From the NCBI GenBank assembly GCA_004194705.1, contig SADC01000399.1, positions 248,001 to 312,000 on the forward strand: a DNA stretch of 64,000 bases. Reading direction: 5' to 3'. How positions within the stretch are numbered: position 1 is the first letter of the stretch; every line of letters begins with the position of its first letter. Position numbers and translations under genes: made by a program. The DNA is from Ditylenchus dipsaci. Its lineage: Eukaryota > Nematoda > Chromadorea > Rhabditida > Anguinidae. Under the pieces are notes generated by a model that was not told where the DNA came from, ran no database searches, and worked only from the letters and a program-made list of their open reading frames with translations. Below are positions 41,391-51,760 of this stretch, piece by piece.

Positions 41391-44300
41391 CTAGTCAAAA
41401 CAATCAATAAAAACTTTAATAACATCGCCTATTTGAGCTCTTTTGAATGCATCCAATGATTTTTCAGCGAATAATGTGCTTTGGTGACAGATTTTAGATT
41501 TATACGTCCATTCGCTACTAGCTCCAAAGCAGTCGGATAGCTAAATAAATAAAAATTTATACTTTTAATATATAAGACCACAGTCATTGCCGACAACAAG
41601 AATTTTGCATGATTGAATGCGCGGGGGACACTGTAAAACCCTAAGTGCACCCCTCTGAATAAGTTTATAAGGCCAAAATAACATGATAAGACAATCTAAC
41701 AGCACTTTACCCAGCCCAAACCCTCTCCAGGGCCCCTTACTATTGATTTAAACAGGCCTTTCATAGTGTGTATTGTGGGTGGGTCTTAAGTAGTGGGCTG
41801 GCTGTTAGGTGAAGTTCTTTGCAAGCCTTGATACAACACACCAACTCCAAAGAGTATGAGTTTTCTAGCCATAGACCCCCAAAGAGCACACTCTAACCAT
41901 TTAGGATTACATCATTGATCGTGTCTCGGCGAGATTTTTTTCACGTGAAAGAAGACGTTTAGGTCAATAGGATAATAACTCATTCGCCATTTGTTAGTTT
42001 TTTAACGTGCTTTGCTTACGTTAAACTTTTGCTTGATTTCATTCCGTGCCATTATTTTATTTGGGTGGATGAAAGACCAAGTTTACCAAGACAACTAGCC
42101 GATCTCAATAAAAGCCCCTAAAATTTCTGAAGCTCCTAAAATTTCCCTAGAAATGGTACACCGAGCAATTAACAGCTACGGTAGGCTAGATTAACTATGC
42201 ATTGATCTCCAAGGAGGAATCATTGATGAAGACTTTCGGAATATTGAACGAGATTTGTTGTTTTTCATTGATAAGATTTGTTTTTCTTTTTGTTGATTTT
42301 TTTCAAATGCCATTATGCATGTTCGATGTCATACGATTGCCAGGAGTGTCCTCTTTCAAATAAAAAAAATATCTCGCCTAGACACGATCGAAGGAAGAAT
42401 ATATGAGCGTAAAAAATCCCGGGGAATATTCGCGACACCCTGTATTAACAATTAATGTGGGTGGGTTCTGGGTTCGGAATGTTAATATCATCGTCATATA
42501 TAGGGCTAGATAAATTAATCCAGTCAGTTGGATCAATACACTTGGACCAATCCATCCAATTGGACTGATTCAGCCAGCTGAATCGATACAGTCGGAACGA
42601 ACCAGCCAACTAAACTAATTCAACCATAAAACTGATCTAACACAACCGCTCACCACAGCACAAAACCTAAAAATGAATGAAATGACCGACTCCACTGGTT
42701 ATATACCCAAATGACTACGAAAAATATTTTTTTCGGTTAAGGGGGGGGGCTAAATTAGAGACGGGGGCTAAATTCTTTGGATCCTCTCTTGAGGGGGGCT
42801 AAATTAGAGGGGGAGGCTAAATTAGGAAGGGGGGGCGCTAAATTACAGGAAATACGGTATAGCTAAAATGACTGAAAGAATATATCTACCCGACCATTTG
42901 TGAATAAAAGATTGATTAAAACTTAACAGAAATGTAAAAAGGCGGGAATTCGAAAAATGGTGCATTTTTTTGGATACCCTGTAGAGAGCTCATACTATTT
43001 GGGGAGGGGTGCACTTGGGGTGCTATCGCGGGACACTATTTTTATTCCAAAAATATTCAGAATTGTTTTTTCAGCAAACTAATAAGCTAATCATAAAAAA
43101 AGGAAAGCCAGCATTAAGAATCGAACTCACTAATAGCATGACCGGGCACCGCTGCCGTCACCACCATACTATGACAGCATCCCAAGTGCCCGCCCACTGC
43201 AAAGAGTATTTTTCTCTAAGCCAACTTTTTTCATTTTTCACCTATTTCACATCTTTTTTGCCGACAATACCAAGGGTATCTGGCCGCATTGCGGCCAAAG
43301 ACCAGCCAACTCCACGTTGCAATGAATTGAAGTAATAAAAAATTAAGGGAATCTAAAAAGGTAGGCTTAGAAAAAAATACTCTTTGGAGTGCGTTGGGGA
43401 TTTGGGCTTTTGCGCTACACTATCTAGTAACTTGTGTTAACACAGCTATTTTAGCCTAAGTAACTTCCTTTATAAAACAATAACAGATTGAAAAAAGTTA
43501 TGCCAAAAAATTGTCGAAATAAAAAAAGTGATGCGCGCCCATTCAACGGTGTTAAATTTTGGTTTCGGCAATGTCGATGGTCTTTTAAAGACTCAAAAAT
43601 ACCAGTTAGAATAGCGAAACACACCGCGAATGTCCACCTCTCTTGCAGCTGCATCTAGGATAGGCAATTCCATTCTGTTAGGTCCTAATCCAACCAGGAC
43701 CACCACTCCACCACTTTGGGTCGTCTGAAAAAATGTTTAAGCATTTTGTTCAAATCTTAAAATAGAGAGACCGAAGCAAAGTTTTGAAATACCAAAAAAA
43801 CAACATGGAAACCGAAATGAGAAATCGGTACCCATTCTTAACTGGATAAATATTCTAAATATTATTCTAAACATTTGTTTTTTTACCAGAATTGCTGTCT
43901 CTATGCTCTGAGGGACACCGGTGCATTCAATGCTAACTTCTGGCTGACATTTAAATAACTCCTGAACGGATTTTGCAGTTTCGGCAGGTGTTTTTCCAGC
44001 TACATTTAAGATATGGTCAGCTCCTAAATCTTGCGCTAGTGCTAATCTTTTCTCGTCAATATCCGTCAATAGTACAGATTTAGCTCCTAATGCTCTGGCT
44101 GTAAGAAGATTGAGAATTCCGATAGGACCTTCAAAAGTATTTTTTAAAAAGAAAAGTTGGTTATTACGGGTTATCCGCACCACCTTAATTTTTTCATGAA
44201 AAACAACAGGGAGGACCAAGCTGTTTTTTCATGAAAAAATTAAGGTGGTGCGGATAACCCGTAAGAACCGAAAAGTTTAAAAAAATCATAATTTACCTGC

Positions 44301-46397
44301 ACCGCAAATTAGAACATTTTGACCAGGTTTCAAGCCGGCCCTTCGACAGGCATGAACAGCTACATTAAGTGGTTCCAATAAAGCACCTTCTTCCATGCTC
44401 ACATGCTCCGGTAATCTGAGAATCAAGCGGTCAGACTACCGTATTTTCTTTAAAAGGGCCGCCGGCCGCCTTTTTTTGGATGCCCGAAAATCGTAGAAAA
44501 TTTGGATTGATTTCGAGATTTTTAGGTGCAAATCAAAAATCTAAAAAACGGAATCAGTAAGGCTCGCGACAGTTAACACTAGAATGCCAGGGTGTACTAA
44601 GAGTACACCCTGGTGCAGGAATCCCCGCTGAACAGGATAGTCAAAAAATTTAAGGAAAAATCACTATTTACGGGTCAGCTGCCCCTACGAACCAACCTAG
44701 TCGCGATTTTTGAGTACGATACTTCAAAAAGACAGATCTCGTCAATTTCCATCATCGAATACTGTAATACATAACTTAAATGAAAGCGCAGATCGCGGGC
44801 TTTCTGATGAGGTATCATTAAGGTCAAAAAGAGGTTTTAAGTCCCTTCAAATCGGAGATGGTGGATTTCACCCTGGATTTTGGGTTGATTTTTGTGTTCA
44901 AGCCAAACTTTCTGATAATTGTTGTAAACTCATGCCGGATATCTTTCCAGAACCCTGAAATTCAATATTTCAGCTTTCTTTTAAGCACAGAACCATAAAA
45001 TTGAGGTGGCTTAAAAAACAGTTTTTAAGTCCCTCTTAATCGCAAATGATGGATTTCAGCCTGGATTTTGGGTGGATTTTGTGTTTAAGCCCAGGAAGAG
45101 GCTACCTAGAAGGAGCGTAGCAAGGAGGGGGTAATCGAAAGAAAGATAGGCAGGAGGGAATACCCAGGAGGAGGGTAGGTAGGAGTGGAGTACCAAGACA
45201 GAGGGTAGTCAGGAGGAGAGTAGCCGAGAGTGAGGCGACCAGGAGGCGCAGAGGGGTACCTAGGAAGAGGGTAGCGAGGAGGAAGGTACCCAGGACTGTG
45301 GTACCCAGGAGGAAGTACTGAAGAGGACGGTAGGCAGAAGGAGGGTAACCAGAAGAGGGTACCCATGGTGGGTATCCAGGAAGAAGTTACCAAGTAGAGT
45401 GCTACATAGTAAAAAGGAATGCTAGGAGAAAGGTACCCTTGAGGAAAGTAGCCAAGAGGGCGGTTGTCCAAAAGAAGGGTAGCCAGATAAGGGTATGTGT
45501 TCGATTATTATTTATGTAACTTTTATAGTACGATAGTGGCGCCTGTTACCCTACTACTTTAATGAGTAATTATGTTGGTAAAGGGAGACCAACCCTAGTG
45601 ACAACTACCAAATAAGGTATCTGAGCACACATTTAGGTTGACTTACCTTGGCTCCCCAAGGCAAAAAGTCAACTTTTAGTCGAAATTTTTTTCTTGGAAA
45701 CGGTCTTCCCTCACCTAAAACCGTGTTTTCTATACGTTAGAAGCTTCAAAATATCGAAAAACATCGTTTTGGGTAGACTGCTTATAATGCACTCAGGCCA
45801 AATTTTTCAATGTTTTATAAATATGGAACAGTAGTTTTCCTGGATTGCGACGACACCAACATGCGTTACCTTGTAAATCTTTTTAGCATACCAATTGAAA
45901 TGTCAAAAACTCACTTGAAACAACAAGATGGTGTATGAGCCACATATTTAGTTAAAGTGCCATGAACATGCGGGAATACGCGAGAAGAGCCAAAGAACCT
46001 AGTGTTTAGACACAAATTGTCTCTTTTTTCTAAGCATTGGAAGCATTTTTTGCACGACAAACTAGGCTCAAGGGCTACTCGATCTCCTGCAATATAATTT
46101 ATTTTACAATTTTGCTAAAAAGAACTCTTAGTAAAAAATTATACCGACAGAAAAACCCTGGACATTTTTTCCTACTTCTACAACAATTCCACTAGCCTCA
46201 TGTCCAAGCACCAAAGGCTCTCTTATAGGACAGGCACCCATGGCTCCGTGGTTAAGGTAGTGCACATCAGAGCCACAAATGCCCACTGTGTGTATGCGGA
46301 TCAGCAGTTGGTTGGCGTTTGCCACAGGAATCGGTCTTTGCTCTATGCGCAAATCATTTTTGCCGTGAATCACAGCACTTAGATTGTCTATTGACAT
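41391..46397 (-). CDS. Sorbitol (L-iditol 2-)dehydrogenase, paralogue 1, complete
   Basis: Zinc-dependent medium-chain dehydrogenase that oxidises sorbitol to fructose with NAD+ in the polyol pathway, in the cytosol (family knowledge). The minus-strand exons are 46397-46145, 46086-45915, 44415-44297, 44128-43887, 43724-43603 and 41540-41391. The phases agree; with one A added in the run at 41460-41464 the product is 352 residues, the usual family size, ending DVIKVFID then CFD. Zinc ligands are visible: Cys in [10 protein letters not shown], His-Glu in GHEASG, Glu in [17 protein letters not shown] followed by C may bind a structural zinc. The Rossmann fold starts at CGAGPIGI and the NAD-binding Asp is in [10 protein letters not shown]. 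Without the added A the end would be replaced by an unrelated tail. A TTTTTTAG 18 bases before the ATG may be a trans-splice acceptor. A second copy lies upstream at 61967. Confidence 0.97.
42743..42858. repeat. G-rich TACCGTATTT-family terminus (word GGGGGCTAAATTA)
   Basis: Five iterations of a GGGGG-CTAAATTAGAGG word are followed by CAGGAAATACGGTA. The left half of the element is not found. The strand carries several runs of four or more G, so a G-quadruplex is possible. Confidence 0.7.
43100..43200 (-). repeat. tRNA-derived SINE-like unit
   Basis: On the minus strand, ATAGTATGGTGGTGACGGC is A-box-like and GTGAGTTCGATTCTTAATG is B-box-like, about 35 bases apart. It is in an intron of sorbitol dehydrogenase 1. 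Confidence 0.5.
44150..44276. repeat. Hairpin that fills intron 3 of sorbitol dehydrogenase 1
   Basis: Arms of about 55 bases (GGGTTATCCGCACCACCTTA and its complement, continuing through TTTTTTCATGAAAAA) leave only a loop of about 15-20 bases. The whole intron is 168 bases (44129-44296), so most of it is this hairpin. Confidence 0.9.
44438..44600. repeat. Partial TACCGTATTT-family MITE
   Basis: CTACCGTATTTTCTTTAAAA forms one end. The inner core is present in inverted orientation (CGAGATTTTTAGGTGC, CGGAATCAGTAAGGCTCGCG). The other terminus is missing; instead the next feature starts. Confidence 0.6.
44587..44613. repeat. Perfect 12-bp stem, 3-base loop
   Basis: CCAGGGTGTACT, loop AAG, then AGTACACCCTGG. 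It is isolated in intron 2 of sorbitol dehydrogenase 1. Confidence 0.85.
44823..45087. repeat. Two direct copies of an 80-bp unit
   Basis: TTTTAAGTCCCTTCAAATCG...GGTGGATTTCACCCTGGATT (44834-44905) and TTTTTAAGTCCCTCTTAATC...GATGGATTTCAGCCTGGATT (45024-45090) are diverged direct repeats, period about 190. Confidence 0.7.
45090..45495. repeat. Minisatellite of GGTACCCAGGAGGAG-type units
   Basis: About 20 degenerate units of roughly 20 bases, GGTAGCCAGGAGGAGAGTAC-like, run across 400 bases. The open reading frame on the minus strand (45106-45471) is a translation of the repeat (Pro-Gly-Tyr words) and is not called as a gene. A similar patch occurs at 16450-16600. Confidence 0.85.
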
Positions 46398-46414
46398 ATT
46401 GAAATTTGTGTATA

Positions 46415-46421
46415 GCTAAAA
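46415..46421 (-). promoter_or_regulatory. Probable trans-splice acceptor of sorbitol dehydrogenase 1
   Basis: On the minus strand TATTTTTTAG precedes an 18-base leader to the ATG at 46397. The short leader and T-rich tract suit spliced-leader addition in nematodes; an ordinary 5' UTR intron is also possible. Confidence 0.45.
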
Positions 46422-46499
46422 AATATTTTGACTTATAAAAATAGGTTTTATTAACACGGCAAAGAACATGTGTACTGAACTATGCGTTTTGTTCAGCAT

Positions 46500-46835
46500 T
46501 TCACGCTTAGCAGGATGGCTGATGGGTAACACAGCTTTTAAAGTTCCATCACGAGCTTCTTTGAATATCTTCACCTTTAGCAAATAATGTTCGTGCTCAG
46601 CGTAGGCGCTTTACTTGTAAAACTGCATTAAAAATATTAAGGTCACTGTCGAATTTCAAATCCCGTTCAAGACAACAAGACGTTTGATTTTCAAAAAAGT
46701 CGAAATTCACTATTTGAATGTTTTTTGTCTTGAGCGAAATTTTAAATTTGACAGTGACCTAAATATTTTTAAAACCGTTTTACAAGTGAAGCGCCCTTAC
46801 GCTGAGAACGAACCCGGTTTCAGAATCAAGAATTC
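46500..46835. repeat. Inverted repeat, GTCACTGTCAAATT type
   Basis: GTGCTCAGCGTAGGCGCTTTAC, AAGGTCACTGTCGAATTTC and CAAGACAACAAGACG are mirrored between 46690 and 46815. The words GACAGTGA and CGAGCGGAATTTGAAATT link it to the hairpin at 22361-23360. It lies upstream of sorbitol dehydrogenase 1. Confidence 0.65.
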
Positions 46836-46873
46836 GCTAAAAGGTGAAGATATTGGAAGAAGATAAATAGCTC

Positions 46874-48453
46874 TCTCACAATGGGCGAGTGTAGGTGCGG
46901 GTGCAGGTCGAGGTCGATGTCATGTTCTCACAGTGAGCGGTGTAGGTGTGGGTGTGGGTGGGTGTAGGTCGATGTGTTCTCACATCAAACAACACCTACA
47001 CCTCGACCCGCACCTTCACCCGCACCTGCACCGCGACATAACCCTCGACTGGTTAGACTGGTTTTATATTTCGCATCACAGTTTTATAAAAAGAGTTTCC
47101 AGGTGAAATTCAATTTAAAAACATCTGTAATAAAAGATTTGACATACTGTTCGTGAAAATGGGTAAATTGAACCCCGGTAGAGGTCTAGTTGGAAAATTT
47201 CATCATTCATCATTTTCAAAGCCACTGGAGCTGAATGAAAAGCCAAGACCTAGCCAATCCATCATTTCTGGTTATACTCACAGCTTTGTTTGTCATATTT
47301 TCCCCTTTTGTCATTTATTTTTGTATTTTGTTATTGTTATTTTGTAGATCCTTTCAAGGCATCTAAATGTTACACTTGAGTTCATCTAATGTGAACATAC
47401 ACTAACCGGGAATGTCGCTTGTTATGTCCCTTGTTTCGTACTGCGGTAGGATGGCACGGAACTGAACATTTTCGAAGGTTTTTTATTTAGCTCGTGTACT
47501 GGGATCCTTTTGCATTTTTTTCTGTGTGCAATAGCCTAAACGAAAGCCTAGAATCATGGCTACAAATTGGTATATAGAAACATACAGAGTTTAACACAAA
47601 GGACAGCTAAAAATTAAAACATTGAAATATTTTTGATTCCGTGCATCCTACCATTCAAACATGCTTTTTTCTTTCTGGGCCAAACCGTCGCAAGCTACCG
47701 AATTTTCTGGATCGATTTTGATGTGAAAACATTTCCATAAGATTCCTTATGAAATACTGACTAGAAAAATATAATTAAGCTTGTGAGAAGTCCAAAAATG
47801 GGCAGATGAGGAGGTGATAAAAATCAAAGTACATGGCTTCTGGTTGGTTTCTTTTATATTGATGGTTATTTGCATAAAATCGCAAAATTAAGGTAGTTGC
47901 TGACAGCACAGCGTTTTTGGAAATATTAGCAATCAATTGCTCGATACTTTTTGGTCTTGAAAGTGAGCTAACTCACTAAAATTTGAATAAAAACGAGGTG
48001 TGCACCTAGAGGGGTTTGAACCTGAGTGCTCAAAATATTGGCATTAAGATTTGCACCCTTCCTTTTCAAGCCTTCCCTTTAAACCTTTCAACTTGAGCTT
48101 CCATATTTTCCATGTTATTAAAATTAAAAAAACATGCACCAAAACGCTAAAAATTATTAAAATTCGAAAGGCGCGAATTCAAACATGTCACAAAAGTACC
48201 AAATGCACCTAGGCCATTCTACCTTCAAATACATTAAAAAAGAATAAAAATGAAGAATTAGCTACTGAAACTGATAAAAATACACCTTTATTTAAAAAAA
48301 CAAACAAAAACAGGCAAAATTGCATGGTGAGAAGACCTCGGCCTCGACCTCTACTTCGACCTAAACCTACACTAGACATTGTGATAACACATCGACCTCG
48401 ACCTCAACCTCCCCCGGACTTCGACCTACACCTGCACCCGCTCACTGTGAGAA
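46874..48453. mobile_element. GGTCGAGGTCGATG-word element, 1.6 kb
   Basis: The termini CTCACAATGGGCGAGTGTAG and CCCGCTCACTGTGAGAA are inverted repeats. Next to them lie iterated GGTGTAGGTGCGGGT/GGTCGAGGT words, mirrored as ACCTCGACC at 48330-48440. The middle shows no transposase. Confidence 0.75.
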
Positions 48454-48917
48454 CCCTAAAAGCTTTTTTAAACGCGAATTTTTTCAAATGCGGTGAATTT
48501 TTTTGTGACAGCAAATTTTCCGCCAAAGAAATTTTCATTCTGTGACTGCTGGTCTAACCAGAAATTTACAATTTTTTGTATATCTCTTAACGGTGATCAA
48601 AGTAAAAGGTTTCTTTTCGACAGAAAAGTTGCCGCCAGCTTTCCCCCCTCCCCCTGAGAAATCAACCGAATATATCAATATTCAGCAAAATATTCTGCAC
48701 TCAAATATAAAATAGTTACAAACTATATAAAGACTTAACATCAATCAAGAAAGAATGCATTCGTTTTTCCATTGCAACGAGTGGTGCAAAATCGACAAAA
48801 ATCATCCCACTGATAACTAAAAAGGCCATAAAATGTTCTAGGTGTTACAAAGTGATAAAGAAAAATCAATTACTTGAAAAGTTGTTTAATAATTTCAAGT
48901 AAATAAGGGTTAAAAAT

Positions 48918-49352
48918 CTTTTAAAGGACCTGGTTTTTGCGCGCAGCGGAATGCGCAAATTTGAATTGGCGGGGACACTTCTCTTTCGTCTCAACTTACT
49001 CTTCGGAGTATTTCAAACGACTCGAAGAAAGAGAAGTGTCCCCGCCAATTCAAATTTCAAATGTCGCTGCGCGCAAAGAGCATGGTCCTTAAAAGGGCGT
49101 GGTCACCTGTTTTTGATTATGTCCCCGCCAATTCAAAAAAAATTCCGAATCAATGAACTTCTGTACGATTTTTTTACTTGGTTTCTAACAAAACAAGGCC
49201 TAGAATTTAATTTAAGCTACGGTTTTGTTAGAAACCTAGTTGAAAACTAGTACACATGTTCAATGATTCGGAAAAATTTTTTGAATTGGCGCGGAAAAAA
49301 TTTGTAACAGGTGACCATGCCCCTTCAAAGGACAATACTTGTTGATGACAAT
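48918..49352. repeat. Nested foldback with GGCGGGGACACTTCTC inner hairpin
   Basis: The inner stem GAATTGGCGGGGACACTTCT (from about 48961) is mirrored at 49030-49050. The outer stems AAAGGACCTGG/GACAATACT and GTGGTCACCTG/CAGGTGACCATGCCCC enclose it, and CCGAATCAATGAACTTCTG faces TGTTCAATGATTCGG. Confidence 0.75.
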
Positions 49353-49585
49353 CGGAATTTGGCAGATTCAAATGTGCGCGGGACATTTTTTTTATTCCGA
49401 ATTTGTTTTTTATCATTTATTCTGTATTGACATCATGATGAGTAAATCGTACAAAAAAGGAAATCGTACAAAAAAAAAGGCAAAAAAGGAAATCGTAGTT
49501 TTTTTACGCTTTTTGTACAATTTTGTACGCTTTTTATTTTCCTTTTTTTTGACCAAACCTTCTTTTTTCGGCAAAACCATCCTTT

Positions 49586-49669
49586 TTGATTTGTGGCTAT
49601 TGTTTTAAAGGTTCCGTCAATAACTCTGTGGTCGGATAGCCTCATGATATGATTTTGGGATTATTTGAT
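49586..49669. repeat. Direct repeat copy 1 (84 bp)
   Basis: TTGATTTGTGGCTATTGTTT through GATTTTGGGATTATTTGAT recurs at 51675-51760 with a 2-base length difference and no other change that I can see. Confidence 0.9.
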
Positions 49670-49750
49670 GTGTTATATTGCAATCAAAGTCCTATATGAT
49701 CAAAAATTTGCAGGTAATTCTGGCAAGCATTCAATTCACGTAATGCATTG

Positions 49751-49975
49751 GCCACAATGGAGGTGTGAGGTGCGAGGTCGAGGTGTGAGGTTGAGATGCG
49801 ACGTGCGAGCTCCGTCGTTTAAAATTTTATTTTTATATCCGATAGTAGAAATTTAACTTATTCAGTAGTGGCCTCAAGAATAGGTCAGAAACTTTTCAGA
49901 TCATAAAATGACAAAATACGGCTGAGCTGCATCACCTCAAATACTTCGACCTCGGACCTCCCACCTCCATTGTGG
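49751..49975. mobile_element. GGTGTGAGGTCGAGG-word element, 225 bp
   Basis: GGCCACAATGGAGGTGTGAG at the left faces CCCACCTCCATTGTGG at the right. GAGGTCGAGGT words are mirrored as TTCGACCTCGGACC. Confidence 0.8.
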
Positions 49976-50368
49976 AAAGACATAATTTATGGGTAATTGA
50001 CATCTGAAACACCAATTTTTTTCTACTCCAGTCATGCATTTAGAATCGCGAAAATTCGTTATAAGCAATGGTACACAGTAATCACTAATCAAATACCGTA
50101 TTTTTCACTAAACGGACCACTTTTTTTTCGATTCTTCAAAATGTTCAGGTAAAAACTCAAAATCTAAGAAGAGGAACCGGTAGAGATTGTGAAAGATATA
50201 ATATGCTGAAATGGAATTCGCAGAACATTGATTGTGGGCAGAAATATAGATCCTCAAAGTCAGAAGGCCCGTTTAGGAAAGAGAAACTGCTCAATACACA
50301 GAACAAGGCAGTTGATTTTTCTACAAAAATTTTTCTCACTTCAAATGAAACTAAAGCTGAGCCAAGAT

Positions 50369-51320
50369 TAGGCTTGATCTCGGGATGGGAATCTCACGGG
50401 ATTCCCGGTTTGGGAATCCCGAAAATTTTGAAAAATCTCGATCCCGAATCCCGCCGGAAAAATTTCCGGAATACGAATCCCGCCGGGTCTTATTCCGAAA
50501 TCCCGGAAAAATCCGAATTCAAATTTTTTTGTTTCAGTACGAAAATAGACTAATTTTTAAAGTGTTTTGCTTTTTTTGCCGTTTTTGTCTTCATTTGTGC
50601 TTAAAAATAGTTTTTACCTGTTCATTTCTCAGATAAAGCATATTATTTCGAAAGCTTGATTGTTATGGACAGTGAGATACTATTTTGGGCTTAAAACTTT
50701 CTCTGTTGCCAGACCCACTAAACCAACTATCCGCGAGTAACCAGCTGGTTTTTGTACTATTTTTTATCCTATAAGCACTGGAATGTTCCGTCCAAAAAAC
50801 TCTACGTTGATAACTTTAAAATATATCGTATAAAGTACGAGAATTTCTACAGTTATCCACGAGGATGAGTGAATTGGGTCCATTTCAAATTGGGCTCATT
50901 AAATTAAGGTTTAGGACCGACTTATAAATTTTTTGTATCTGGAAAACACGTTTGAGTCTGTTTTAATTTCACTGGCCTGCCATGCGCAAAGCACAATATA
51001 ATTAGTAAAAAATCCCTTTAATTCTATAATTTTTAAAAGGTCCTGTACCCAGTCGTATTTGTAACTAGTCGTGGCACCCAGTAATAATGTGTACCTATTT
51101 TTGGTTTTACCACTCTAGAGTTAAAATTGAAAAATATAAAATTGACTGTAGGTTGATAACTGTAAAATTTCTCGTAGGATATACGAGAAATTCTAAAATT
51201 GTCTACTCTACAGTTATCGACAAGAATCCCGACGGGATTCCCGTTTTTTGTTTGACGGGAATCTCGAAAGTTTTTTTAATCCCGATCCCGAATCCCGCCG
51301 GATCCCTAAACATCAAGCCT
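50369..51320. mobile_element. GGGAATCCCG-word element with 9-bp target duplication
   Basis: AGCCAAGAT occurs at 50360-50368 and again at 51321-51329, directly outside the inverted ends AGGCTTGAT and ATCAAGCCT. A 9-bp duplication suggests a Mutator-like (MULE) insertion, while 8 bp would suggest hAT. The termini carry iterated GATCCCGAATCCCGCCGGA words. No transposase is visible. Confidence 0.78.
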
Positions 51321-51674
51321 AGCCAAGATACGATATTTCTCCCTTTATTGAACAAACAGCACCTTACGTTGAACAAAATGACCGACTATTTTAACTCACA
51401 AATATTTCCTCAATCGAATCAGAGCAGCAACTTTCTTCGGATCAATTCTATTTTCTGGTGAAGTCAACCAAAATGCATCTCAGTTCCTTAAACGCTCTTT
51501 CACTTGCCACTGAAGATGCCTGGGCGGAGAAAACAAACCGGGCCAAACAGAAAAAATGGGAGTGCCGGCCAACTGTACAAAAGCGATCAAAAACGACAGA
51601 GAAAACACGGGAATCGAACCTGGGAACGACAATCATTGAAAAACATAAAACCGTGTCCAATTCGATGAAATCTC

Positions 51675-51760
51675 TTGATTTGTGGCTATTGTTTTAAAGG
51701 TTCCGTCAATAACTCTGTGGTCGGATAGCCTCTAATGATATGATTTTGGGATTATTTGAT
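51675..51760. repeat. Direct repeat copy 2 (86 bp)
   Basis: This is the partner of 49586-49669. It is preceded at 51596-51610 by a perfect reverse-strand B-box word, GGTTCGATTCCC, so a SINE-like unit may be involved. Confidence 0.9.

Larger units (their letters stand above)
41650..43400. other. Contents of sorbitol dehydrogenase 1 intron 5
   Basis: This part of the 2.06-kb intron (41541-43602) holds a repeat of CCAAAGAGTATGAG type at 41845-41890 and 43380, a degenerate 20-bp minisatellite of CCAGTTGGACTGATTC type (42515-42640), a G-rich right end of a TACCGTATTT MITE (42743-42858), two CACCCTGTA-type element ends (42438, 42977) and a SINE-like unit (43100-43200). Confidence 0.6.

Noticed and set aside
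42743..42858. Telomere-like G-rich repeat
   Set aside because: The unit GGGGGCTAAATTA is not a known telomere unit, and the stretch ends in the TACCGTATTT terminus, so it is a MITE end.
45106..45471. 121-codon frame of Pro-Gly-Tyr words
   Set aside because: It is the translation of a GGTACCCAGGAGGAG-type minisatellite; it looks collagen- or cuticle-like only by chance.
51590..51615. Possible tRNA gene from a perfect reverse-strand GGTTCGATTCCC B box
   Set aside because: No A box at the proper distance and no acceptor stem pairing could be found.
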